From an uncultured Collinsella sp. (GTDB lineage: Bacteria; Actinomycetota; Coriobacteriia; Coriobacteriales; Coriobacteriaceae), in assembly GCA_902496645.1 (NCBI GenBank), contig CABVBR010000021.1, forward strand, positions 1 to 21,314: DNA of 21,314 bases. Direction: 5' to 3'. Position numbers and translations under genes: made by a program. The notes beneath the pieces are model-generated. The model was not told where the DNA came from. It did not search any database and saw only the letters and a program-made list of their open reading frames with translations. The first letter of the stretch is position 1. Each line of letters opens with the position of its first letter. This document shows positions 14,856-21,314 of this stretch, piece after piece.

Positions 14856-14897
14856 TGGCGGGACGAAGCATCAGTGCACTGTCCCGCCAATTTTCTT
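14856..14897 (+). terminator. Intrinsic terminator of trxB
   Basis: TGGCGGGAC (14856-14864) pairs perfectly with GTCCCGCCA (14881-14889), followed by ATTTTCTT. It starts 44 bases after the trxB stop. Confidence 0.88.
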
Positions 14898-14910
14898 GGC
14901 GGCTATGTGG

Positions 14911-14940
14911 TATGCAAAACTAGATAACCTAGAATACAAT
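14911..14940 (+). promoter_or_regulatory. DUF1836-gene promoter region with shared CAAAACTAGATA motif
   Basis: TATGCAAAACTAGATA (14911-14926) matches 15 of 16 bases of TATTCAAAACTAGATA at 16573-16588 upstream of the DegV gene. A good -10, TACAAT, lies at 14935-14940, so the motif covers the -35 region, which itself shows no canonical -35. This is compatible with regulator-dependent or repressor-controlled transcription. Confidence 0.5.
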
Positions 14941-14964
14941 ATAGAAAACGAACGGAGGCCTCTT

Positions 14965-15576
14965 ATGAACCACGCTAAATACGTTATTCCGATGTCCGAT
15001 TCGTCGGTCAGCATTAAGCCTGAGGATATTCAGCCGACGGTACTTCCTGATGCATTTATTCAGTCGGATATCGTACGTAAGCTCAATACGCTGAGCCTGC
15101 CGCGCTATGATCAGCTGCCCAATGTGACGCTCTACCGCGATCAGGTGATTGAGTATGTCGCGCTGTGGATGGAGCCGCTTTCGATTTGCGTGGAGCAGCC
15201 CGTTATTACCCCTTCGATGATCAACAACTACGTGAAGGTGGGCCTGGTTCCGGCTCCGGTTAAAAAGCAATATGGTCGCGAGCAGATTGCTCGTCTTATT
15301 GCCATCTGCATTTTTAAGCAGGTGCTGCCCATCGCTGCCGTTCAGGCCCTCTTTAACATCCAGCGCTTGAGCTACGATGCCCCTACGGCCTTTGATTATG
15401 TAGTTGACCAGCTCGAGGCTTCGATTCGTGCGGCATTTTCGGTCGAGCAGGTTCCTGTGCCTGACACGGCCCATCAGGTGACGCGTGAGTCACTGCTCGT
15501 TCGCAGCGCCGTCTCGTCCTTTGTGTCGAAAGCGTATCTGATGAGTTACCTTAAGTTCAATGGGTTTAGCAGTTAG
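14965..15576 (+). CDS. DUF1836 family protein, probable MerR-like regulator
   Basis: The 203-residue product belongs to the DUF1836 family. Its central segment (~82-130; ITPSMINNYVKVGLVPAPVKKQYGREQIARL) looks like a MerR-type winged helix, with the characteristic second-helix/wing pattern and the RLIAICIFKQVLP helix after it, so DNA binding is likely. The ligand and targets are unknown. ATG 14965 follows CGGAGG (14953-14958). It is monocistronic, bounded by terminators at 14856-14897 and 15591-15625, and convergent with the DegV gene, with which it shares an upstream sequence motif. Confidence 0.8.
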   Translation: MNHAKYVIPMSDSSVSIKPEDIQPTVLPDAFIQSDIVRKLNTLSLPRYDQLPNVTLYRDQVIEYVALWMEPLSICVEQPVITPSMINNYVKVGLVPAPVKKQYGREQIARLIAICIFKQVLPIAAVQALFNIQRLSYDAPTAFDYVVDQLEASIRAAFSVEQVPVPDTAHQVTRESLLVRSAVSSFVSKAYLMSYLKFNGFSS

Positions 15577-15590
15577 CGACCTGCGAGGTG

Positions 15591-15625
15591 GTGGGGCAAG
15601 GCAATCTTGCCCCACTGTTGTTTTT
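15591..15625 (+). terminator. Intrinsic terminator of the DUF1836 gene
   Basis: GTGGGGCAAG (15591-15600) and CTTGCCCCAC (15606-15615) form a perfect 10-bp stem with loop GCAAT, followed by TGTTGTTTTT. It sits between two convergent genes. Confidence 0.92.
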
Positions 15626-15637
15626 GGTGGTTAAAAG

Positions 15638-16504
15638 TTAGCGGCCGGAAGCCACGCCCATGCCGTAGCCGATAATGAGGCCGTGCATCTCGGCGTAGTA
15701 TGAATCTAGGCCGTTGCAGGGCATGATAATCGTCTTGGAGCCAGGCCAGTGCTCGACAATGCGATCTGCCAGTGCCTGGGCACCTGCCTCATTCTCGACA
15801 TGGTCGATAACGACCTCGCCGCCCGTAAAGCCCTCGGCTTCCATAGTGTCGACGATCTTGGTCAGCATTTTCTTTTCCCCGCGAGTGTGGCCGATCAGCT
15901 TGATTTCGCCTGCTTCGCTCGCCGTTCCCAGAACACGAATATTGAGTTTGTTGGCAATGGCGCCAGCGGCCTTGGGGATGCGTCCGGCCTTCGCGAGGTT
16001 CTCATAATTGCACAGGTTGAAGAGAATCTTGCTGTTTTGCTCGAGGCTATCGAAGTAGGCGCAGGCATCCTCAAATGAAACATTGGGATTGCTCGCGAGA
16101 TAGCGGTCGAACAGCAAAAAGATCAGGTCCATCTTGCCGCCCGCCGCACGCGAATTGACCAGATGGATCTGGCGGTCCGGCTCCTCGGCAAGCACCATGT
16201 CGCGCGCGGTCGCAGCCGCGTTGTAACTCCCCGAGACACCCTCGGAGATGGGCATGCAGATTGTCTTATCAGCGAGCTTAAAGAGCTCGGCCCACTCGCC
16301 CACGCTGGGACAGGCGCTCGAAGAAGCACTCGTCTCTGCCTGTACGGCGCAATTGAGCTCATGAACTTCAAGCGTGAGATCGTCGACAAACTCGCGCTCC
16401 CCCACTCGGATCTTGAGGGGTGCGAATGCAAAGGTGGTATGGGGCGCGGTCGGTTGCCAATCGCGGAGGTTGCAGCTCGAATCGGAGATAAGTGCCCAGC
16501 TCAT
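15638..16504 (-). CDS. DegV family fatty-acid-binding protein
   Basis: The 288-residue product is a DegV/FakB-type protein. It has the N-terminal SDSSCNL segment, the TSASSSACPSVGEW region, and the head-group-contacting serine motif GVSGSYNAA (89-97). FakB proteins present fatty acids to the kinase FakA for phosphorylation and membrane-lipid synthesis, but no fakA-like gene is in the window. ATG 16504 is preceded by AAAGGA. A -10 reading TATAAT on this strand is at 16534-16539, and the 9-bp inverted repeat at 16565-16589 lies just upstream of the weak -35 (GTCGCA). Confidence 0.9.
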   Translation of the reverse strand: MSWALISDSSCNLRDWQPTAPHTTFAFAPLKIRVGEREFVDDLTLEVHELNCAVQAETSASSSACPSVGEWAELFKLADKTICMPISEGVSGSYNAAATARDMVLAEEPDRQIHLVNSRAAGGKMDLIFLLFDRYLASNPNVSFEDACAYFDSLEQNSKILFNLCNYENLAKAGRIPKAAGAIANKLNIRVLGTASEAGEIKLIGHTRGEKKMLTKIVDTMEAEGFTGGEVVIDHVENEAGAQALADRIVEHWPGSKTIIMPCNGLDSYYAEMHGLIIGYGMGVASGR

Positions 16505-16564
16505 AGAGGGTCCTTTCTAGTTGTTCCTCAATAATTATAGCCATCTTGCCGTCTGATGCGACGT

Positions 16565-16589
16565 CTATCTAGTATTCAAAACTAGATAG
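16565..16589. promoter_or_regulatory. Inverted repeat upstream of the DegV gene, candidate operator
   Basis: CTATCTAGT (16565-16573) and ACTAGATAG (16581-16589) are perfect complements separated by 7 bases. The site adjoins the -35 region of the DegV promoter on the - strand, a position typical for an activator, and shares 15 of 16 bases with the DUF1836 upstream motif. Confidence 0.6.
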
Positions 16590-16611
16590 GTTGCCTTACT
16601 AAAAATGACGT

Positions 16612-16657
16612 TGCACCCAAAACAATGGACCCCGCAGCCCAAAAGCCGCGGGGTCCA
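16612..16657 (-). terminator. Intrinsic terminator of the NlpC/P60 operon
   Basis: TGGACCCCGC (16626-16635) pairs perfectly with GCGGGGTCCA (16648-16657). On the - strand the stem is followed by TTGTTTTGGG. It lies 23 bases beyond the NlpC/P60 stop. Confidence 0.85.
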
Positions 16658-16680
16658 AATCCGTTCGCTGTTATAAAAGC

Positions 16681-17793
16681 TTAGTAGCGCACGAAGATGT
16701 AGTTGTTGTTCATGCCGGCGGCAACAGAGCTGATAATTACGCCCGTATTGTAGTCCGAGGCATGGATCATCTGGCCGTTGCCGATGTAGATGCCGGTGTG
16801 GTACGAGTTGACCACGACATCGCCCGGCTGCGGATCGGACACACGGGTCCAGCCCATAAAGGTGCCGGTAGTGCCCAGACGGCAATAACGGCCGGTGAGG
16901 CAGTAGCTTACAAAGCCGGAGCAGTCAAAGCTGTTCGGTCCAATACCGCCCCAAGAATACGCGCAACCGAGCTTGCTGTAGGCGCGCGAAACAACGGTGC
17001 CGCCGTCAACGGACTGGTCCGGAGTAGAAGGCGTAGGAGTCGGAGTGGGGGTCGGAGCGGGGGTAGGAGCGGGAGCCGGAGCAGGGGTCGGAGTGGGCTG
17101 GTTCGAGCCGCCACCCTTGTTGCCATCGTTGTTCTCGGTCGTACCGGCAGTCTCGTTGCTCACCGTGGCCTTCTCGGCAGTGCTGGCGTTGATGCCGGCC
17201 TGCAGCGCGGCGTTGGCCTCGGCCTCTGCGGCAAGCTCGGCCTGCAGCTGCGAATCCAGGGAGTTTACGACGTTCTGGGCTTCAGCCTGCTGGGCGTTAA
17301 GCTCGTCGACCTTCTTTTGCGTGGTGGCGACGTTCTTCTCCTGCTCGGCCTGCTTATCGGTGAGCTGCTGCTTAAGCTCCTTGACCTCTTGAATGGTCTG
17401 AGCTTGCTTGTCGGAAACTTTGCCGTAGTAGAACAAACGGTTGAGCATATCGCTCAGATCATCGACACCCGTCAAAACCTGAAGCAGGCTCAGACCGCCG
17501 GTTTTGTACTCGCCGGCGACATAGGTCGAGAGCTTGGCCTGACCATCGGCGATCTCCTGCTGCTTTTGCGTGATCTCGCCGGCAGTCTGATCGAGCGCCT
17601 GCGTCTGCGTGGCAAGCTCATCGTAAATCTGCTGGGTTTGGGTGCCGATCTGCTCGAGTTTCGTACGAGCAGCGGCAAGGTCGGATGCGGTATCGGCGTA
17701 GGCAGGAGCCGCGAGGCCCAAGCCCAAAACACAAGCGAGGGTTGCCGTAGCAGCGCAGCGTGCCATGTTTTTGTGCGTGTTTGCTGTGCGCAT
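16681..17793 (-). CDS. Secreted NlpC/P60 peptidoglycan endopeptidase with coiled coil
   Basis: The 370-residue product has a signal peptide (1-33, cleavage after AYA), a long glutamine/glutamate-rich coiled coil (~35-205), a Gly/Asn patch and a Pro-Thr-Ala linker (~232-258), and an NlpC/P60 catalytic domain (~262-370). Catalytic Cys is C291 in FDCSGF, with H332 (SYHTGIYIG) and a further H344 (MIHAS). This architecture is that of CwlO/RipA-type hydrolases, which cut peptide stems (often D-Glu to the diamino acid) during growth or cell separation; the coiled coil usually mediates control by an FtsEX-type complex. No FtsEX genes are in the window. ATG 17793 has GGAAAGGAAG upstream. It is the last gene of the operon and ends at the terminator at 16626-16657. 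Confidence 0.92.
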   Translation of the reverse strand: MRTANTHKNMARCAATATLACVLGLGLAAPAYADTASDLAAARTKLEQIGTQTQQIYDELATQTQALDQTAGEITQKQQEIADGQAKLSTYVAGEYKTGGLSLLQVLTGVDDLSDMLNRLFYYGKVSDKQAQTIQEVKELKQQLTDKQAEQEKNVATTQKKVDELNAQQAEAQNVVNSLDSQLQAELAAEAEANAALQAGINASTAEKATVSNETAGTTENNDGNKGGGSNQPTPTPAPAPAPTPAPTPTPTPTPSTPDQSVDGGTVVSRAYSKLGCAYSWGGIGPNSFDCSGFVSYCLTGRYCRLGTTGTFMGWTRVSDPQPGDVVVNSYHTGIYIGNGQMIHASDYNTGVIISSVAAGMNNNYIFVRY

Positions 17794-17825
17794 GTAGCTT
17801 CCTTTCCAGTAACTAAGGGTAACGG

Positions 17826-18356
17826 CTAGTCTACCGTCACCAGGCTAAAGAGCTCAACATCGTCGTCAGTCGGCGTGAGCTTCTCGCGCGGGTTGAGAAA
17901 CGCAAGCTCAAGTATACAACCGTAACCGATAAGCTTTGCGCCCATATCTCGCACCAGTTTACCTGTTGCCTCGACGGTTCCGCCCGTCGCGACCAAGTCG
18001 TCCAGAATCAACACGGTATCTTTAGAGCTGATAGCGTCGGCATGGATCTCAATTGAATCGGTGCCGTACTCGAGCTCATAGCTCTGGCTCACCGTCTTGC
18101 GGGGTAGCTTGCCCGGTTTACGTGCGGGAACAAAGCCGGCGCCAAGGGCTACAGCCACCGGTACGCCAACCATAAAGCCGCGAGCCTCGGGTCCCACGAC
18201 CTTGGTGATTCCCATGCCGGCAAAGTGCTCGGCGAGGGAATCGGTCATGGCTTTGAGCGCCTCGGGATTGCCAAAGAGCGGCGTGATGTCTTTAAAGATG
18301 ACTCCGGGCTCGGGATAGTCGGGGATGTCGACGATTTGAGATTCGAAGTCGTACAT
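17826..18356 (-). CDS. apt: Adenine phosphoribosyltransferase
   Basis: The enzyme salvages adenine with PRPP to form AMP. The 176-residue product has the family N-terminus (IVDIPDYPEPGVIFKDITPL), the adenine-pocket region GPEARGFMVGVPVA, a flexible-loop segment (RKPGKLPRKTVSQSYELEYG) and the PRPP-binding loop VLILDDLVATGGT (115-127). ATG 18356 is preferred over the in-frame TTG at 18371, since AAAGG lies between them at RBS distance. It is 40 bases downstream of the MerR gene and 32 bases upstream of the NlpC/P60 gene on the same strand. Confidence 0.95.
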   Translation of the reverse strand: MYDFESQIVDIPDYPEPGVIFKDITPLFGNPEALKAMTDSLAEHFAGMGITKVVGPEARGFMVGVPVAVALGAGFVPARKPGKLPRKTVSQSYELEYGTDSIEIHADAISSKDTVLILDDLVATGGTVEATGKLVRDMGAKLIGYGCILELAFLNPREKLTPTDDDVELFSLVTVD

Positions 18357-18396
18357 TGCATGACCTTTCAATGGGTTGCCGGATAAGCGGCGGCGG

Positions 18397-19275
18397 TTAT
18401 TTGCCCGCCGTGGCGGTGCCGGAGTGCGAAGGGGCGACGACCTTGAGCGGCTTTACGAGAGAATCCTCGTGCGAAGCCGGCGTGGCTATCTCTTCGTTTT
18501 TGGCTTTGGTGGACTCGGAGCGAGTGATTTCCTCATCGAGTGCATCGATGTCGGCGTCCTCGACCACGGCATTGAGCGACTCAAAAACGCGGTTCTTGAG
18601 CAGCGCAGTGTGCACACCTTCCGTCAGGTCGTGAAGCTTCTTAAACGCACGCTCGAGCTTGGCGTCGCGCTCGTCATCGGAGGTATCCATTCCGAGCATG
18701 CTCACGAGCACCTGCTCAAACATCGAGGACTCGCGGTTGGCGGAAGACACGTACTGACGCAGGTTGCGGGGCTCGATATGGAAGCGTGACAGCTCGGAGC
18801 AGTAGCGGATGATTGGAAAATCGCGACCATCGACGAGCTCACGGTTCTGCGGACTCTTGATGATGCGAATGAGGTCGTTCTCGGCGAGCGAGCGGATAAA
18901 CGAAATCTCGACGCCCAGCATATCGGGAATGGTCTCGATGGAATGCAGCTTTTGCTTAGTCTCCTTGGGCTCCGTCTTGAGCGGAACATCGGACAGCAAG
19001 CCCACCTCGTAGGCGAGCGTTGACAGGTCCGTGGCGTTTTCCAAGCGCTGCTTAATCACGTTGAGCGGCATGTAGCGGGTCTTCTGCAAGTGCAGGATGA
19101 CCTCCAGGCGATCAACGTCCTCCTTAGAGTACTGACGGTATCCCTTAGGCGTACGATGAGGGGTAATGAGCCCCTCATCTTCTAGAAATCTAATTTTTGA
19201 GTTCGAAAGATCGGGGTATGCGCCTCGAAGAAGGTTGACGACTTGGCCGATACTCAGATAGTTGCGTTCGGCCAT
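18397..19275 (-). CDS. MerR family regulator, FtsR/Rv1828-like
   Basis: The 292-residue product has an N-terminal MerR winged helix (~5-75; YLSIGQVVNLL, LSNSKIRFLEDEGLI, PKGYRQYSKEDVDRL), then a longer region with a second helix-turn-helix-like segment (~115-165) and a charged, probably disordered C-terminus (~245-292). Length and position directly after an FHA gene match the actinobacterial regulators typified by Mycobacterium Rv1828 and Corynebacterium FtsR, the latter reported to activate ftsZ. The FHA gene stops 3 bases before this start, so the two are translated from one mRNA. Confidence 0.85.
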   Translation of the reverse strand: MAERNYLSIGQVVNLLRGAYPDLSNSKIRFLEDEGLITPHRTPKGYRQYSKEDVDRLEVILHLQKTRYMPLNVIKQRLENATDLSTLAYEVGLLSDVPLKTEPKETKQKLHSIETIPDMLGVEISFIRSLAENDLIRIIKSPQNRELVDGRDFPIIRYCSELSRFHIEPRNLRQYVSSANRESSMFEQVLVSMLGMDTSDDERDAKLERAFKKLHDLTEGVHTALLKNRVFESLNAVVEDADIDALDEEITRSESTKAKNEEIATPASHEDSLVKPLKVVAPSHSGTATAGK

Positions 19276-19278
19276 GCC

Positions 19279-19713
19279 CTACTCACCGGTTTCGATGCGC
19301 TCCGGCGTGCTCTCGTGGTAGATGAGCGTAAACGTACCGATCTGGACGGAAGAACCATCGTGCAGCGGGGCCGCGTTGACAATGGCGCCGTCGACCCAGG
19401 TGCCATTGAGCGAGCCCAGGTCCTCGATGCGAGCGCCGAGGCCCTCGCGGATAATGCGCGCGTGGCTGCGCGAAACGGTCATGTCATTGAGGAAGATGCC
19501 GTTCGCAGGATCGCGGCCGATGGTGGTCACGTCGTCCTCGAGCTCAAAGGCGGCACCAGTCTGCGGACCCTTGACGATGGACAGAACGGGGGCGGTGATG
19601 CGCACGTTGGCCATGAGGTCGGGAACAGTGACGTCGCTTGAAGGCACGCGGAATACGCAGGTAGCGTCAGCAGTCTTATCATTCTGAGGCATATTGTTAA
19701 CCATGTTGTCCAT
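19279..19713 (-). CDS. FHA domain protein, GarA/OdhI-like
   Basis: The 144-residue product has a short N-terminal tail and a forkhead-associated domain (~42-130) with the phosphothreonine-binding signature TIGRDP (R67), VSRSHARI (S81) and GSLNGTWV (N103). GarA/OdhI proteins are phosphorylated on an N-terminal threonine by Ser/Thr kinases, bind their own phosphate, and control 2-oxoglutarate-linked enzymes. The tail here has ATCVFR (T18), which aligns with the TTSVFR motif of GarA but keeps only one of its two threonines. ATG 19713 is chosen because TTAGGGG lies just upstream; the open frame to 19746 is unsupported. The next gene is the MerR regulator, the same order as in mycobacteria. Confidence 0.85.
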   Translation of the reverse strand: MDNMVNNMPQNDKTADATCVFRVPSSDVTVPDLMANVRITAPVLSIVKGPQTGAAFELEDDVTTIGRDPANGIFLNDMTVSRSHARIIREGLGARIEDLGSLNGTWVDGAIVNAAPLHDGSSVQIGTFTLIYHESTPERIETGE

Positions 19714-19779
19714 GACAACCCCTAACTTATCGCGGACGTGCCGCAAATAATGAACCGTACGTAATCATACCCCAACGAA

Positions 19780-20484
19780 TCAGTCTTCGATTTCAGGGTT
19801 CAGAAAGTCGATGTCCTCGTCTTCGGGATGCGCGAGAGCCTGTTTAATGGCCACTCCGCCCTTAATGGAATAGATGACAGCCGTGAGCATGGAGAAGATC
19901 ACGCCGCCGTACACAAAGAAGATGCCGAGGGGCACCGAGCTTCCGTTGAGGCCCGGGAAGGCCGTAAGGGTTGAAGGTAAAAGATGCAGGCCGTCAATAA
20001 CGGGGAACCCGAGCAGCATGAGCGAGAAGCCGGTCATGAGCAGTGCAGTGGCAATCTTTCCGGGAAAGACGACATCGATGGGGCGACGGTGATAATGACG
20101 CACGATAAGCGTGCCGATGCCCAGATAGATGTCGCGGCCAATAATGAGCACGCAGACCCAGATGGGCAGCTCTCCGCGGACCACCAGCCCCAAGACGCCG
20201 GTGAACAGCAGCGCACGGTCACAAATGGGATCCATGACCTTGCCGAGCCACGAGACCGTCTTAGTCATGCGGGCGATCTGACCGTCCATCCAGTCGGTGG
20301 AGGCGGCAACGGCGTAGATAACGATGGCGATGACGCGGTTGTTATCCGTCACAAACAGGTACAGAAATACCAGGGTGAGGATCAGGCGCGTAAAGGTGAT
20401 GAAATTGGAGATCGTAAAGATCTTATTCGACGGGTAATCGGAAGTGCCGATAAGCTCCTTTTTGATCTTCTTTTTGATGCCCAC
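19780..20484 (-). CDS. CDP-alcohol phosphatidyltransferase, PgsA-like
   Basis: The 234-residue membrane protein carries the complete CDP-alcohol phosphotransferase motif D-x2-DG-x2-AR-x8-G-x3-D-x3-D at residues 64-89 (DWMDGQIAR ... GKVMDPICD) and about six hydrophobic segments. It would join CDP-diacylglycerol to an alcohol, most plausibly glycerol-3-phosphate (phosphatidylglycerophosphate synthase), though a cardiolipin-synthase-type role cannot be excluded. GTG 20484 is preferred because GGGGGAG lies 5 bases upstream; an ATG at 20574 would add 30 unconserved residues. It is the first gene of the apparent operon, and pgsA near garA/MerR also occurs in mycobacteria. Confidence 0.82.
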   Translation of the reverse strand: MGIKKKIKKELIGTSDYPSNKIFTISNFITFTRLILTLVFLYLFVTDNNRVIAIVIYAVAASTDWMDGQIARMTKTVSWLGKVMDPICDRALLFTGVLGLVVRGELPIWVCVLIIGRDIYLGIGTLIVRHYHRRPIDVVFPGKIATALLMTGFSLMLLGFPVIDGLHLLPSTLTAFPGLNGSSVPLGIFFVYGGVIFSMLTAVIYSIKGGVAIKQALAHPEDEDIDFLNPEIED

Positions 20485-20612
20485 AGGACTCCCCCGCTGG
20501 TTAACGACAAAACTTTCGATACTATACCCGTTCCGGCGATGTCTATCCAGCGTAAGCATAGAGAGTCCAGACATATGGAGGATGCTACTGGGTTATGCGA
20601 GATTCTGCATTT

Positions 20613-20669
20613 GTGTACATCAGCCTTCAAATATGACATTTTTCGGCATCTTTGATGGCTGATGTACAC
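20613..20669. repeat. Long inverted repeat upstream of the pgsA-like gene
   Basis: GTGTACATCAGCC (20613-20625) and GGCTGATGTACAC (20657-20669) are perfect 13-bp complements. After a single T-T mismatch the pairing continues with TCAAA (20627-20631) / TTTGA (20651-20655), and then ATG/CAT. GTTTTGATT follows on the + strand. No gene ends here on the + strand, so an ordinary terminator function is unlikely. Confidence 0.65.
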
Positions 20670-20826
20670 GTTTTGATTCGGTGATTACATCGATCGGGAA
20701 AGTTGTTGCCTTAAGCAAATTAATCATGATGTGCGGGTCGAGAAGGGTTGGCGCTAAAAGAACCCAACGGCTGTTACGGCTTCGTTAGAAACGCGCCCCA
20801 CCATGGATGGTGAACCCGAAAGGTAA

Positions 20827-20859
20827 GGCGCGCGGGCACGGTGGCTCGGCCCGCGCGCC
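20827..20859 (+). promoter_or_regulatory. GC-rich hairpin in the ABC transporter leader
   Basis: GGCGCGCGGGC (20827-20837) and GCCCGCGCGCC (20849-20859) form a perfect, all-GC 11-bp stem with an 11-base loop, ending about 10 bases before the RBS GAAAGGA. It has no T-tract, so it is better read as a leader structure affecting translation or RNA stability than as a terminator. Confidence 0.55.
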
Positions 20860-20880
20860 CGGAAGAGAAAGGATAAACCC

Positions 20881-21314
20881 ATGGGTTACATGCTCGAGAC
20901 GCGTGGGCTCACCAAGCGCTTCGGCCGCGGCGACCAGGCGCAGGACGCCGTGGCCGACGTGAGCCTTCATATCCGCGAGGGCGAGGTGTACGGGCTGCTC
21001 GGTCCCAACGGCGCCGGCAAGTCGACAACGCTCAAGACGATCTGCGGGATGCTGCGGCCGACGGCCGGGGAGATCCTCTTTGCCGGGCACGCCTGGTGCC
21101 GCGAGGACCTCTACGCAATCGGCAGCCTCATCGAGGAGGCGCCGCTCTACCCCAACCTCACCGCGCGCGAGAACCTGCGCGTGCGCACCACGCTGCTGGG
21201 CCTTCCCGAGAGCCGCATAGATGAGGTGCTCGCCGCCGTGGACCTCGCGGACACCGGGAAGAAGCGCGCCGGGCGCTTCTCGATGGGCATGCGGCAGCGC
21301 CTGGGGCTCGCGCT
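20881..21314 (+). CDS. ABC transporter ATP-binding protein, bacitracin/lantibiotic-resistance type (partial, runs off the window)
   Basis: 144 codons are visible before the window ends. They encode the start of an ABC ATPase with Walker A GPNGAGKST (residues ~42-50), a Q-loop-region segment with IGSLIEEAPLYPNLTARENL, and the signature motif written FSMGMRQRLGLAL. The EEAPLYPNLTA.ENL segment and FS.GM.QRL signature are typical of BcrA/SpaF/NatA-like exporters that protect against lantibiotics or bacitracin. ATG 20881 has GAAAGGA upstream. Codons are strongly GC-ending, more so than the other genes, which hints at transfer or a different compositional domain. The Walker B motif and any permease genes lie outside the window. 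Confidence 0.88.
   Translation, partial: MGYMLETRGLTKRFGRGDQAQDAVADVSLHIREGEVYGLLGPNGAGKSTTLKTICGMLRPTAGEILFAGHAWCREDLYAIGSLIEEAPLYPNLTARENLRVRTTLLGLPESRIDEVLAAVDLADTGKKRAGRFSMGMRQRLGLA

Larger units (their letters stand above)
20485..20880. other. Non-coding interval between the pgsA-like gene and the ABC transporter gene
   Basis: A 396-bp divergent intergene with no convincing ORF. It holds a long inverted repeat (20613-20669), a small palindrome CACCATGGATGGTG (20799-20812) and a GC-rich leader hairpin (20827-20859). Base composition shifts from AT-rich around 20580-20720 to very GC-rich after ~20820. A frame open from 20574 is an upstream extension of pgsA without an RBS. Confidence 0.6.

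Noticed and set aside
17040..17100. GGAGTCGGAGTGGGGGTCGG-type repeats as a regulatory or CRISPR repeat
   Set aside because: They encode the Pro-Thr/Pro-Ala linker of the NlpC/P60 protein on the - strand, a normal low-complexity linker.
20785..21090. - strand open frame over the ABC transporter start
   Set aside because: It is antisense to a clear ABC ATPase with Walker A on the + strand.

Overview
The window reads as chromosomal backbone of a moderately GC-rich bacterium. My best guess is a Coriobacteriia actinobacterium such as Collinsella; this is an inference, as no rRNA is present. Support: an actinobacterial lexA / LysM protein / nrdR block, an FHA-MerR pair like mycobacterial garA and its MerR neighbour, and a DAMQ motif in MiaA. 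These sit beside genes more familiar from Firmicutes (RNase Y, SpoVS, DegV, DUF1836).

Layout. 1-9169 (+): the end of a cinA-like gene, then recA-recX, then rny (RNase Y), an uncharacterised GHKL ATPase and spoVS, then miaB-miaA-hflX joined by 1-bp stop/start overlaps. This is a DNA-repair, RNA-decay and tRNA/ribosome-maintenance block. 9154-10502 (-): lexA and a small multipass membrane acyltransferase-like gene with a 1-bp overlap. 10663-12058 (+): a YneA/DivS-like LysM membrane protein divergent from lexA, then nrdR and dut. recA and the lexA/LysM intergene carry SOS boxes (CGAAC-N4-GTTCG type), some placed exactly between -35 and -10 elements, so one LexA regulon spans the window. 12059-12451 is a convergent intergene holding two related hairpin repeats around a strong terminator. 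12452-13753 (-): MGDG-synthase-like glycosyltransferase. 13873-15576 (+): trxB and a DUF1836 regulator. 15638-16504 (-): DegV-family lipid-binding protein. 16681-20484 (-): an apparent operon transcribed pgsA-like, FHA, MerR, apt, NlpC/P60. 20485-20880 is non-coding with several inverted repeats, and from about 20820 the DNA turns markedly more GC-rich into a truncated ABC-transporter ATPase gene resembling bacitracin/lantibiotic resistance systems.

Most striking non-coding signals: (1) two ~104-nt hairpin elements, one just after the stop of each convergent gene (dut and the glycosyltransferase), in the same orientation relative to their own gene, with a conserved core but different, fully base-paired outer stems; (2) a perfect 11-bp inverted repeat that encloses the nrdR ribosome-binding site and contains its start codon; (3) a shared 16-nt motif ahead of the DUF1836 and DegV genes; (4) a GNRA-capped hairpin in the leader of rny; (5) a palindrome inside the putative spoVS promoter. 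No tRNA, rRNA, CRISPR array or transposase gene was seen.
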